The notes under the pieces are model-generated. The model did not search any database, had not been told where the DNA came from, and worked only from the letters and a program-made list of their open reading frames with translations. A stretch of DNA of 64,000 nucleotides, taken from positions 124,001 to 188,000 of the forward strand of contig JADNRY010000086.1 in NCBI GenBank assembly GCA_015501585.1, read 5' to 3'. Shown here one piece after another: positions 12,217 to 22,930 of the stretch. Positions within the stretch are counted from its first letter, which is position 1. Each line of letters opens with the position of its first letter. Source of the stretch: Rhodocollybia butyracea. Taxonomy: Eukaryota; Basidiomycota; Agaricomycetes; Agaricales; Omphalotaceae. The translations under genes were made by a program, and so were the position numbers.

Positions 12217-12770
12217 CATGAGTTCAGGACACAGATTTAATAATTATCTACTTGTTATTGTAAGTAACTAGATTGTATGATTATTTATTGTTATAACAAG
12301 ACTGTGCAATAATTATGCTATTGTAATCCCGCAGGCGCATAAACTTCGGGCCTGCCTCTGCTTCCCTGCCCTCCCCTTTGGGGGGGTCCCCAAGCCGGGA
12401 AGTCATTGGCAGGCACGCTAAAGCCTTGTTTACGCTATCAAAATATGCCTAACCCCTAACCCCCACTGCCTGCAAATCACCATAAATTTTTGTGGAAGTG
12501 GTAAAATTATATTAAACTTGTGTGCAGATAGTAAGATTATGTTAAAATTGCATGAAGTTTCATACAAGTTTAACATAATTTTACTATTTGCACCAGAATT
12601 TATGGTGATTTGCCCGCAGTGCCCTAACTTTCGCGCTTTGCACGAGCCGCCTGTGGCAGTGTCAAACCCAAACCCTAACCCCTAACCCTAACATCACCAG
12701 CCACTGATGACAGTGAGAGCAACGGAATTAGCAACAGTGTGGAATGTAGCCATGATTGGTACGCACCGAG
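12217..12770 (+). repeat. Repeat unit with telomere-like tracts, unit 1
   Basis: The unit starts GGACACAGATTTAATAATTA and contains a GC-rich segment (TAATCCCGCAGGCGC, then GGCAGGCACGCTAAAGCC), then TAACCCCTAACCCC and AACCCTAACCCCTAACCC tracts. The same start recurs at 12773, and the same GC-rich segment and tracts recur at 15655-15950, so the units are in tandem, with the second split by a foldback element. Confidence 0.75.
12464..12621. mobile_element. Small foldback MITE, 158 bp
   Basis: The ends are CACTGCCTGCAAATCACCAT and ATGGTGATTTGCCCGCAGTG, inverted complements with few mismatches; inner arms around TAAAATTATRTTAAA continue the stem. It sits inside a TAACCC tract of repeat unit 1 and is missing from the matching place in unit 2 (near 15795). 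A half copy with the same left end starts at 32552. Confidence 0.75.
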
Positions 12771-12838
12771 CTCAGGACACAGATTTAATAATTATCTACT
12801 TGTTATTATAAGTAACTAGATTGTATGATTATTTATTG

Positions 12839-15615
12839 AGGCGATGCTGTACCATTATTGCAATGTAGAGTGGTCATGGCCAGAGCCCACATTACAATTT
12901 AAGATGGCCCTAGGGTAGCAGATCATGTGACCGGCGAATCACTGGTTTGTATAGCTTCGCAAAAATCAATGGTTTATGAACCATTTTGAACATTTATGGC
13001 ATGGTAGATGGCCCAAAAAAGGCTATGGATAATGTATTAATATTTGAGCACTGTACCTCGGCCACTGGGGCACCATAAGGGGATGGATTGATAGAAACTA
13101 TTTAGATTACCTTTGGCCAAAGCTGTTTTTATTACCTAATTGAGAATGCCACAAAGCGGCCTAAAAGCTTGCTTCTACCATTGATATCCTTGCTAATAAG
13201 AGTGTAGATAGTGTTGTTAGATATATCATAAGTCCCTGAAGCAAAATTACAGCCATAGCTCCGGTCAAAGCTGTTTTATTACCATATTTAGAATGCCAGC
13301 AAAGCGGCCTAAAAGCATGCTGTTGCCTAGGTATTCTATCTAATAGACTACATACAGTGTTTACAGGTGTACAGTGAGTACCTGAAGCAAAATTAGGGCA
13401 GGTATGTGGGTTAATAGTCTCCCTGCTTCGAGGTTTTGGCCTGTGGCTGTGCTGTCAAAAGTCGAAGTAACAGTAGGATATTTACATACTAGTGATACAG
13501 GCATAGTGTCTGTACAATATATATATGCCTGAAGCAAAACCAGGGCATTCCATGGTACGAACCAGCTGTAATTCCTAGCTACAGTCGGAGTAAGTCAAAG
13601 CTGTATGTCCAAATAGGGAAATGTATAGGTGGTGTTGAGTCAAAGTTACATCAGCAAAACGTGGGTGACCTTGAGCCGCTGTCAGGCACCATACAGCCAT
13701 TTCCAGCGGCTCCCAGCGGCCCCCAGCACTGTACAGTACCGGAAAGCGACTTCCCACGCATACACATTTTGCTGATGTAGGCTCAGTAATGGCATGCATT
13801 CTCAAGGGGTAAGGCTTGAAGTGTATATCTGAGTAATGTAGTATGCTAGCTATATCTTCAGACTGTTATACTTACCATTATGTGTCCAGGAGGAGGAGCA
13901 TAGAGTGATCAATGGTTAGTAACCATCAAAAATCGCTTTTTTGGGTGATAAAATGCTAATGGTGAGTGCTTAAGGGATGGTAGGCCCTCAAGACGAGGTA
14001 GGTATACTGGAATACGTGCTAGACTTTTGTTCCATGTCCAAGAACCATTAATATGGCACTTGAAGCGATGGTATGGATTGATTTTTCGATGTTTTGCCTT
14101 AAAAGTCGATTTTCTGATGAATTAACATGGAATAGTGAAGCCTTTAGAGTACCTAGGGCGCTGAAAGTGCTCATACATACTCTACTATATCGTATCAGTC
14201 CCCGACGTACCACAGAACGATTTATATGACCCCAGGAGCGATGGTATTCACTGATATTTATGCTATTTTCGAAAAAATGCAATTTTCAGCTAATAAAACA
14301 TGAATAGGGCATGCTATCCAGTCCCAATGATGCTAAAACTTTGGGAATCAGGTCTTCAAATCCTATTAAGTGGGTTTATTACTTGACATTCACTCTTGGG
14401 TATGCTAATGGTCATGTTTTAAGTGCTCACATAGATATTTGTAGTTAGCACAAAGTTCAAATCATAGTATTGAAATGTGTATACTCATACTTTTTGGTCC
14501 AGGGGACCTCTAAATGACTCGAAGATACAATCCCCAAGTTTTGAGCATTATCTGAGATGTATAACATATTCCATACATGTTTTATTGCCTGAAAATCGCA
14601 TTTTTTCGAAAATAACATAAATATCAGTGAATACCATCGCTCCTGAGGCCATATAAATCGTTCGTTGGTGCGTCGGGTACTGATACGATATAGTAGAGTA
14701 TGTCTGAGCACTTTCAGCGCCCTAGGTACTCTAAAGGCTTCACTATTCCATGTTAATTCATCAGAAAATCGACTTTTAAGGCAAAACATCGAAAAATCAA
14801 TCCATACCATCGCTTCAAGTGCCATATTAATGGTTCTTGGACATGGAACAAAAGTCTAGCATGCTTCAGGTACATACTGCACATCTGTCAACACTGTATA
14901 GACTACTATTAGATAGAATACCTAAGCATAAGCATGCTTTTAGGCCGCTTTGCTGGCATTCCAAATATGGTAATAAAACAGCTTTGACCGGAGCTATGGC
15001 TGTAATTTCGCTTCAGGGACCTATGATATATCTAACAACACTATCTACACTCTTATTAGCAAGGATATCAATGGTAGAAGCAAGCTTTTAGGCCGCTTTG
15101 CTGGCATTCTCAATTAGGTAATTAAAACAGCTTTGGCCGAAAGTAAGCTAAATAATTTCTATCAATCTATCCCCTTATGGTGCCCCAGTGGCCGAGGTAC
15201 AGTGCTCAAATATTAATACATTATCCATAGCCTTTTTTGGGCTATCTACCATGCCAGAAATGTCCAAAATAGGTTCATAAACCGCTGATTTTTGCGAAGC
15301 TATGCAAACCAGTGATTCGCCGGTCACATGACCGGATCAATGTGCATCAGCACTGCCGCTTTAGCTATGGCCCAATATGGCGACTTTTTTATTTCCAAAT
15401 TTAGTCAAAACAGATGTGATGTGACATACAAATCTAGCTCTATGTTACACCCAGCAAAGAATTTCCTAATCTAGTAATTCTCCATAAGCCTAGCTGTGAC
15501 TTATGCCGCATTGTAACATAGGGCCACCTTTCTGCTACCCTAGGGCCATCTTAAATTGTAATGTGGGCTCTGGCCACGGCCACTCTACATTGCATTAACG
15601 GTACAGCATAGGGTG
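12839..15615. mobile_element. Large foldback element with kilobase inverted arms
   Basis: The left arm, 12839-14290, is reverse-complementary to 14580-15615. Outer ends are GATGCTGTACC and GGTACAGCAT, and the flanks ATTTATTG (12831-12838 and 15616-15623) give a perfect 8-bp target duplication. The left arm has an extra 620 bp (about 13390-14013) absent from the right arm. The centre, about 14290-14580, is unique. No transposase-like frame exists; the open frames in the arms are mirror images. The arms hold repeated CCTGAAGCAAAATTA and CAAAGCTGTTTTATTACC motifs. It is probably a non-autonomous DNA transposon; 8 bp would suit hAT or a related superfamily. Confidence 0.8.
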
Positions 15616-15623
15616 ATTTATTG

Positions 15624-15955
15624 TTATAACAAGTCCGTGTAATAATTATTCTATTGTAATCCCGCAGGCGCGTGAACTTTGGGCCTGCCTCCGCTTCCCT
15701 CCCCTCCCCTTTGGGGGGTCCCCCAAGCTGGGAAGTCGTTGGCAGGCACGCTAAAGCCTTGTTTACACTTTCAAAATATGCCTAACCCCTAACCCCTAAC
15801 TTTTGTGCTTCGCGCGAGCCGCCTAACCCTAACCCCTAAACTTCGCGCGAGCCGCCTGCAGCGGCACCAAACCCAAACCCTAGCCCCTAATCCTAACATT
15901 GTGCTTTGCGTGAGCCGCCTATGGCGGCATCAAACCCTAACCCTAATGTATTTTT
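15624..15955 (+). repeat. Repeat unit 2, right part, with TAACCC tracts
   Basis: This continues the unit that is interrupted at 12838. It has the same GC-rich segment as unit 1, then several TAACCCCTAACCC stretches alternating with a GCTTYGCGYGAGCCGCC motif. Confidence 0.75.
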
Positions 15956-15982
15956 GATAAAACGGAGAAATAATAAAACATT

Positions 15983-16066
15983 ACCAGGCAGGATTGAACC
16001 ACTAGGCTCCCGATCAACACCAGAATCACGTCATGGCAGCGGAAGAACCACTCTGCCATATGTACA
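15983..16066 (-). other. tRNA-like sequence with pol III A and B boxes
   Basis: On the minus strand TGGCAGAGTGG (16058-16048) matches the A box and GGTTCAATCC (16000-15991) the B box, with a D-stem GCAG/CTGC. The acceptor arms do not pair, so it is not a working tRNA; it could be a SINE head or a decayed tRNA. Confidence 0.35.
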
Positions 16067-16190
16067 TGAGAATCTCCAATGATTAGAGCATTTTTGCACC
16101 CATTTTCATATGCCTGCTATCTGCCGGGTGACATCACTTTGTCACGTACAGTCACTTCTCTCTCTCTGACCATCACTCAAGCCATCACTG

Positions 16191-17576
16191 ATGAACTTGT
16201 TCTCTCTTGAACAGCTCGCTGCCATTGCTGCTTTGCCCGATGACCAATGCATTGCTCTTGCTCAAGAAAAGACTTTTACTGCTGTACCTGCTTATCTGGA
16301 ACCTGTTCAATTAGATTTTTTTTGTCAATTCTTTCCTTCTGAGATAAATAATTGTTTAGTCTTTTGCTCCAACACAAGGACACTCTAAGATGAACAATCA
16401 AGTTACTCATGGTGTTCTGGAATGTGTAAGTCATGTTTTTCTTCTTTTTTTCACCTTGAAATACTGACATCGGGTAGCCTTTTATCTTAGCCTCAGCTTC
16501 ACAGTCTGTGCGCACTTCTACCCTTGGTTCTGACTCTTCAGCTTCTGCGCCGTGTGTTTCAGTTACCAGTGAAATTGAGCTTGGAAAGGAGAAAGGCAAA
16601 GCTCTTCCCCCATTCATCAGTTGTGAACACGTACACTCTGTCCTTCATTCCATCTGTGACAACAATCCATATGCGGGATCCAGTGCTACCAAGAGCACTG
16701 CCTGGGCCAAGGTCTTTGAGATGTTTGTAAAAGCAGGCAGGGTGAAGGATACAAGAGCTCAAACATTGAAGGATAAGGTCAAGGAATTGCTTGATTGCCA
16801 TGAGGTACATGTTGTATGCTCTATAGTTTTCAGTGATGCTGACTATTAACCCAGGGAGCACAATGCAAGACACCCATCACGCTTGCGATGCGTAAATTTC
16901 TTGATGACAAAGACAATGCAATCGCTCTTGGTTCCACCTTAGATGCTGTTGCAAGTATGCGTCGCTGTTCTGCAGATGAGATGGCATCTGCCAGTGTTGT
17001 GCGCCGTGAGGTACGTGAACTTCATGATCATGTTTAACCCTTTCACTAATACTTACAAATGTAGAAAGAGAAGAAGAAGACTATAGACGGAAAGTTTATC
17101 GCGCAAGCCTCTCTCACAACAATGGCTCGTAAGGCTCTTGATGAGAAGGCCAAACTCATCAATCTGAGCTCAGATTCAGAGAATGATCCTGTCAAGGAAG
17201 ACAAAAGCGATATTGAGATAGATGTTACTCAACACAATGATGCTCCTAACGATTCTGTATGGTTATTTTTGCTTTGCTGCTACCTTTTCGCTTAATGTTT
17301 CCCCTTAGGTTATTGCCAAAAAGACTGGTTAAGAAGGAGAATAAGTCTCCCAAAGCTAAAGCTCCAAAGTTGAAGAAGAAGCACACGACAAACTTGCATG
17401 TATGCAAACATAGTCGCTGTGATGACAACAATATTTTTTCAGATATGAAGACAAGCATGGCAGAAACTCAGAAACTGCATGAGCGCATTGTGGACAACAT
17501 CGAAGCGTCAAACCACTAAAATGAAGTGTTCCAGGACAAGTTCCTTGACCTTTTTGAATGTATGGTTAATAAATGA
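16191..17576 (+). pseudogene. Harbinger accessory protein gene (Myb/SANT-like), decayed
   Basis: It starts at ATG 16191 (MNLFSLEQLAAIAALPDD) and ends near TGA 17574 (FECMVNK). The core reads FISCEHVHSVLHSICDNNPY, then KSTAWAKVFEMFVKAGR, then LKDKVKELLDCHE, followed by a helical segment (MRKFLDDKDNAIALGSTLDA) and an acidic, then Lys-rich, C-terminal part. Intron borders match copy 1. Damage includes a stop after ERIVDNIEASNH (TAA, near 17518) and a break near 17330 where KKTG runs into TAA. Its likely job is DNA binding and import together with the transposase; this is known for the superfamily and inferred for this protein. Confidence 0.7.
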
Positions 17577-17732
17577 TTTTGCTCTCCTTGTGCACTTTTT
17601 TTGCTCATTGCTTACTTTATTGCATAGCTTTTATCGCTTGTCACTTACTTTATCGCATAGTTATTGTTCATTTATCGCAGAAAACATTGTAGTAATTGTT
17701 GTATGTACAGTAGTTGTATCAAATTGAACTAG

Positions 17733-18990
17733 TTAATCATGGAAGTAGTCTTCTAACGTTGGAGGCATACAATCAAATCGCTGCGCAATCTGGTTTGGGC
17801 AAACACAGTTTGCTGCGTTCATGAGAAGTACACCTATACGGTAGTAGCGACCAACGGGAGACGAAAGTACCTGCATTTTACGAAAGTTTCTTCAGAAAGG
17901 GCCAAAGATTCACAACAACACCAAATCCATGCTCTACCTCTATCCGCACCTTGCTCATTGCACAATTCCATGCCCGCTGTTCCTCTGAGAGATCATCATC
18001 AGCAAATGGACTGACAAGATGTGGGCCATATCTGTAAGCCAGGTCTCCAAAGACAACAAAATTACGCTCGTTGAGAGGTGCATCATCCAGGACATCTGGA
18101 CAGAAACCAAACTCGTGGAATTTGTCGAGAAACGCACTGTCGGTGAGAAGATGGCTATCGTTCCGCCGCCCTTCATACAGCCCTGCCAAAATCCCAATGA
18201 TTCCGTTTGGAAGACACAAAGCTTGATATTTGAGAGCATGCATTTTCTTGTAGCCATTGTATGCAGTTTCTTGGCCCTCACTGGGACGGCACATCTTCCT
18301 AATGGTACAATCAAGAAATCCAGCACAGTTGGACAACGGTGACCCCTAGTTTTTGACAGCAATGGCATAGTCAAGGAGGTTATTGGGATGAAGAATGCCA
18401 TCAGAATCACAGTCAAGGAGATGTTTCCACCTATCATCGAGCCAGATAACGAGTTCATTGGTGATTTGAGAGATAGCAGCGATACTTCGGTTGTATCGAG
18501 CAACCATGTCATAAAGATCATGACCAGCACGGAAACAAGCAAGAAGAAGGCCCAAGGCTTCAACTGCTGGGAAGTTGTGGCGCTCTTGTGTTATAAACGG
18601 GTCTGGTATTTGAAGAACTTCAGCAAGGTCAATGATCTCATCAGCCCTAAATCTATGATAACAATTAGTGATGTTTTGGGCATAAGAACAAAAGAAATGC
18701 ATACCTAAACCACCACATACAGCTCCTACCAAGCCTATACAAGAGTTCTTCACTGATATGTTCACCGTCTTGCTCTGGACGTGGTCATCCTTCACAAGCT
18801 TCAATTTCCATCTGCAGTAACAACATTTCACAGAGTGTTTGTTCTTGGTGTTGTAGTAAGAATAACGATGCAAGAAGAATTGGAGCATTTTGTTCAGAAC
18901 TAGAACATAAGAAAGGCAGCGAGGCCAGTAGTAATTGAGGCCCAAGCATGATTGAAAGTGATAAGTAAGTAACGCTATGTAACACATCTT
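17733..18990 (-). pseudogene. PIF/Harbinger transposase (DDE_Tnp_4, HARBI1-like), one stop and one frameshift
   Basis: The N-terminal helical part reads RADEIIDLAEVLQIPDPFIT, then VEALGLLLACFRAGHDLYDM, then LDDRWKHLLD. The catalytic domain follows with the first Asp in GFLDCTIRKMCRPS, the YNGYKKMHALKYQALCLPNG motif, LYEGRRNDSHLL, the second Asp in FGDLAYRYG, and the final Glu in IEVEHGFG. The tail (RYYRIGVLLMNAANCVCPNQ) ends at TAA 17733-17735. A TAG at about 18345 interrupts between AIAVKN and GSPLSNCAGF, consistent with a CAG-to-TAG change, and an extra T after LKKLS shifts the frame near 17878. All three catalytic acidic residues are kept. The 5' end is uncertain: residues upstream of about 18720 are not family-like and probably include an intron. 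Confidence 0.85.
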
Positions 18991-19116
18991 CCAGCAATCT
19001 TCGTGTGACATGTGACAAATTTAACGGGTGCGAAAACGCTCTATTGACATTGGCTGACTTCCTGCTGCGATTAATTTGCAAATAATTGTTAAGCCCGCTA
19101 AATGCTCAATTAAGGG

Positions 19117-19805
19117 TAAAGATGTCCACGAGTCTGGGTCAAGTAGTACCCGGATCAGTTGCATGGGTACTTGTGGGCCTCAAGGGGCTACCTGTGACCT
19201 GTATATATCCGTGGAAAATGGATACCTGGATCCGCAGGTAGTTTAACACAAGTACTTGCGAGTACTTGCGGATCCCAGCCAACACAGGTACTCACAAGAT
19301 ACTTGTGAGTATCTGCAAGTATTTAGTACTTACAATAATAATAAAATGGTTGCTACATGCAAGGTATGAGTGTAAGATACTCAGTATGTGCCTAGTGCAT
19401 AGAGTAGAGCATGATGTAGATAGAGAACAGTAGTCCTTGACTGATACAAGTCTAGAAGCTAAAGGGAGACTATATTCATCATAGTGTACTATAGTGCATA
19501 TAGCCACTTATAACTTGCTACATGCTAGGTGGACATATGAGCTGCTCAAACAAGGTCTATTGCATAGAGGAGAGCATATTTCAGCCTTTATTTGTGCGAA
19601 AAAAAATATTCTTGCCCTCCCACAAGGTGCTTTTGGCTTCTTGCAAGTACCTGCAAGTAGCTTAATTTTTTTGAAGTGATACCCGTGACCCGCTGTGATC
19701 CATGGGAAACGGATACCCGGATCTGCGGGTAGTGATACCTGCAAGTATTCTCATGGCTCCTACCTGTGGGTACTTGCATGGCACTTGGACTTGTGGACAT
19801 ATTTA
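19117..19805. mobile_element. Non-autonomous hAT-type element, 689 bp
   Basis: Ends are TAAAGATGTCCACGAGTC and its complement at 19788-19805 (ending GGACATATTTA). The perfect 8-bp target duplication ATTAAGGG lies at 19109-19116 and 19806-19813. Same family as the element at 3594-4212, with the same CAAGTACTTGCGGAT-type internal motifs. It starts about 75 bp outside the Harbinger element. Confidence 0.9.
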
Positions 19806-19814
19806 ATTAAGGGT

Positions 19815-20358
19815 GTGATCACGGAAATGGGGCCCGAAATGGAAGGAAACCTCTGATGGCTGATGGTAAACTACACAAAAACAATCTACGAAGGGGTCGG
19901 GAGGCCTTTGTAGATTTAGCGTTTACAACATGTCGGAAATTTCAAATTTGCTCACAAAAGCCGTCCGCTTGCCGAGCACCATCACAGGATTAATTGTTTG
20001 ATTTTTGACAAATAATGCCTACGGGAAGTCATCCATTTAATTATGGGCCACCTGTCATTGATATCTATTGTTACTAATAATAAATAATTGTAAAATCTCT
20101 GGACTTGTTATAACAAGTCAATAATTATTAAAAGTGTGTTGGGTAATGCCTTGATCTCTGTTGAAGCAGTATGAGTGATCCAAGAATATCTACAGAGATA
20201 TTGATAATAACATACCTGTCATATATTCTCTGCCATTGAGAGTCAGAGCTCCATTTCCAAGACCCAAATTCACCTTCGCTGATTGGCCAATACAAATTGC
20301 CTAGACGAATTCATTAATCCAGTAAGTATGTATGCAGACATTACATTGATCCACCTGC
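19815..20358. other. No feature recognised
   Basis: The stretch is AT-rich intergenic DNA with ATAATTATT and TTATAACAAGT motifs similar to those in the repeat units at 12.2 and 15.6 kb. No gene is supported. Confidence 0.4.
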
Positions 20359-20806
20359 TGACAAGGTCGTGCAACCTAGGCTGGAATGGAAGCGGAGCGG
20401 ACGTAGGGCCGAAAGGCAAGATCAGAATCGTGGGAATGATATTCAGAATAGACTACAAGGCCAAGGAAACGACGGGACTTTGGTGAAGCTATTAGCAACA
20501 CCCCCAACACACCACCAAGGTTGTCCCAGAAGGAAAGGAAGTAAAGTGCAAGAAATCACCGAGGTCAGACCGAGGTATGAGTGTGAGAATGGTCCGAGAT
20601 ATATCCGAGGTAAGGACCGGGCCAAGTTGGCCGGTATCAGACAGAATGCCGAGAATAAAGAACAAAGAAAGACTTAAGAAAAGCTCGGAAAAGTTGGTAT
20701 GACTTGAATAACTTGTAACTCGTGATTTTTGGCTGAGGAACGATAGTACAAAGTACCTAGCTTATACAAGTGACCCAATTGTTAAATAAAGACAATAAAG
20801 TCGGAC
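20359..20806 (-). mobile_element. Gypsy LTR, 5'-truncated
   Basis: Read on the minus strand it is the 3' half of the LTR seen as a solo copy at 11304-12151, ending ACCTTGTCA at 20359. It is joined directly to pol sequence at about 20806, where a full element would have about 400 bp more LTR plus several kilobases of pol. Confidence 0.8.
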
Positions 20807-21440
20807 CATAGTTTTCCCATCTTTCTTAAGTACACCAAACCACCTTGATCTATAGGATGAGTTTGAAGGTTCAAATACTCCTGCATCTATCTTAGTTCTG
20901 ACAGCCTTACAGACCTCATCATATGTGCCAGGGGGTATGGGAATGTTTTTCTGTACCCATGGAGTGTGAGGAATCACTGGTATGTCAACTGGTGGGAAGA
21001 AATCTTCACAAAACTTTCCTCTTTCCCGATCATTCCACGCAAATCCTTTCTCCTGTTGCATCATGAAGTGGTGCATGAGTTTTCTTTCCTCTGGCCAAAG
21101 GAAGTCCTCTCCATGTAGATTATCTATTATTTCTTTTCTTTCTTCAGTATACCTACCAGTAGATGTGAACTCTGGAGGTAGTGGTGACAACTTAGGCATG
21201 CCCTGCAATGGATCGCCCTTGATATCTCTAATAATTCTGAATTTCTGCTCAAGTTCACCAAGTACTGGTCTGATTTTCTTTGCTACTGGTTTATACTTTC
21301 TGGATGCTAGCACTGCCATAGGCTCATAATAAATATCAGTTCTGATAGGTTTCAAGTCACTGATCTCAGACTGAGATAACTTAGAAATGAAAGAACAGAG
21401 TGGAGTGTAACTGATGTAATAGTTATTGTACAATGTTTTT
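20800..21440 (-). pseudogene. Ty3/Gypsy pol fragment (upstream of and into reverse transcriptase)
   Basis: The conceptual protein holds the linker typical of fungal Gypsy pol (VAKKIRPVLGELEQKFRIIR, then FLWPEERKLMHHFMMQQEKG), then the RT entry region VIPHTPWVQKNIPIPPGTYD, EVCKAVRTKIDAGVFEPSNS and YRSRWFGVLKKDGKTM. It stops at the point where the RT palm (LDAYSG, YxDD) should begin and passes into LTR sequence. On the other side it ends near 21440 against a CACTA-like end. No gag, protease, RNase H or integrase is present. Confidence 0.85.
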
Positions 21441-21443
21441 GTC

Positions 21444-22010
21444 CGCTATGGGAAGGAAAAACAATTAATTTGATTGTCCAAAACACAATCTAAATGATGG
21501 TCTTGCACTCCTATTGATTGTCTGAACCATTCTTATGACTGTGCAGTTTACTCAAAAAGATTGTCTTATACCTTTAAATTGATTGTTTGAATCAACCTTA
21601 ATGATTGTCCAAGGTTGCTCAAAAAGATTGTCTGATACCTTTATATTGATTGTTTGAGCCAATCCTATTGATTGTCTCAACCAATTTTAATGATTGTCTG
21701 AACTACTTTCAGCGATTGTCCTAACCTTTCAATATGATTGTCTAGACTACTCTATATAATGGTTCTGAGCTATCTAAATGATTGTCAAAAACACTCCAAA
21801 TGATGGTATGAAACAATCATATTGACTGTTCAGGACCATCTAAATGATTGTTTTTGGAAATGGGTCACAGTGTCTTGAGACAATCATTTAGATTGTTCAG
21901 CAATCACTCTGAGTGCTTTGAACAATCATTTGAACTGTCTTGGACACTCTCTCTAAGTGTCCTGGGCAATCAATCTAAGTGTGTGTAACATTCATTTGTC
22001 TTACACTACC
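21444..22010. repeat. CACTA-like subterminal repeat block
   Basis: About 20 imperfect copies of GATTGTC or GACAATCA occur at roughly 20-40-bp spacing, mostly forward in the first half and reversed after about 21880. The left edge CGCTATGGGAAG (21444-21455) resembles the CACTACGGGAAG end of the CACTA element at 39964. No matching right end was found. Confidence 0.5.
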
Positions 22011-22149
22011 GTTTTGAGTGTATCTGAAGGGTCTTGTATAGCAATAAAAGTACATCTACTACATGCTGATACTTAATTACTTCTACATATCCCCAATTCC
22101 CACTTAGATAAGGTCAAGAGCAAACTCAGAGATTGACGTACCAAAACAC

Positions 22150-22611
22150 TTACCAGTGCCTTGAATGTTTTTCATCAATGTTACTGGAGTAACAATCAAC
22201 GGAAGAATGAATAGAAGATATAGAACAACTTACTTGACACGTGTATCCTGTTATACATGATGTGTGTAGCAAATTTGTCAAACTGTAGACCTGCCCGGGG
22301 CAGCAGAAAGAATCATCAACTTTGTCAACGGTCAGACCCCGGATGGGTAAATCAGTGACAGAAAAGGTAAACATGAGGAACGGGAACTTATGGCTGAACT
22401 GTGCTGGTGTCTCCATAACCTTTCCAGGGACGGTGATCGATGACAGCTGTTGCAAAATTAGAGGGGTTACAGACTTTGCCATTGCTGAGTGAGTAAGGCG
22501 CTGTGCTGCCTCGACCTTGACATGTCCTGATGAAGAAGTTGGGCATTGAGCTGAAGGACCAGAAACGGTCGTAGCCCAGGATTTGAGCGGCGTCACAACG
22601 GCGGCGGGCAC
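22150..22611 (-). CDS. Hypothetical protein, Ser/Thr-rich
   Basis: A 153-codon frame begins MPAAVVTPLKSWATTVSGPS and contains several Cys residues near its end (SFCCPG, SCITGYTCQVSC). No domain is recognised. Its strand agrees with the Gypsy fragment downstream, so it could be a gag relic or part of an element, but nothing in the sequence proves this. Confidence 0.25.
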   Translation of the reverse strand: MPAAVVTPLKSWATTVSGPSAQCPTSSSGHVKVEAAQRLTHSAMAKSVTPLILQQLSSITVPGKVMETPAQFSHKFPFLMFTFSVTDLPIRGLTVDKVDDSFCCPGQVYSLTNLLHTSCITGYTCQVSCSISSIHSSVDCYSSNIDEKHSRHW

Positions 22612-22930
22612 TATGTCATGACAATCCAGCCGCCGATGGAGTTTGCTACCAGAGGAATGAAAGGGATGGGGGGGTGAGAGGTGGTAAAGGAGGGGATTTA
22701 ACGGGAAACATGGGCCTTAATGTCCTCAGAAGGATCTGCAACCATTGACCCTGGTTCAATGAGGCTTTGAGACCGCCAGAGGAGAGGTTACATCAGATTG
22801 GGTGCTTGTGCCGTGCATTGAAGGGATGACATTGAGTTGGGTTCACTGGTTGCAGGTAAGCCGGGCTTGATGTTGCAAAGATCCCGTCAATTTGATTTGA
22901 ACTACAAAAGCTACTGTGGCTTGAGGAACG

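Larger units (their letters stand above)
16084..19043. mobile_element. PIF/Harbinger element, copy 2 (nearly full length)
   Basis: The termini TAGAGCATTTTTGCACCC (left) and GGGTGCGAAAACGCTCTA (right) are inverted repeats; exact ends and the 3-bp target duplication are blurred by mutation. Inside are two convergent genes: an accessory Myb/SANT-like gene on plus (16191-17576) and a DDE transposase on minus (17733-18990). Both are damaged, so the copy looks inactive. Confidence 0.85.

Noticed and set aside
14019..14859. Several 60-120-codon frames in the foldback arms
   Set aside because: The same frames appear mirrored in both arms, at 14019-14282 and 14665-14859, with no recognised domain; they are by-products of the inverted repeat.
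21470..22000. Regularly spaced short repeats resembling a CRISPR array
   Set aside because: The genome is eukaryotic, repeats are only 7-8 bp, degenerate and in both orientations; CACTA-like subterminal repeats explain them better.
22000..22016. CACTACCG as a CACTA terminus
   Set aside because: No subterminal repeats follow on its inner side and no partner end exists.
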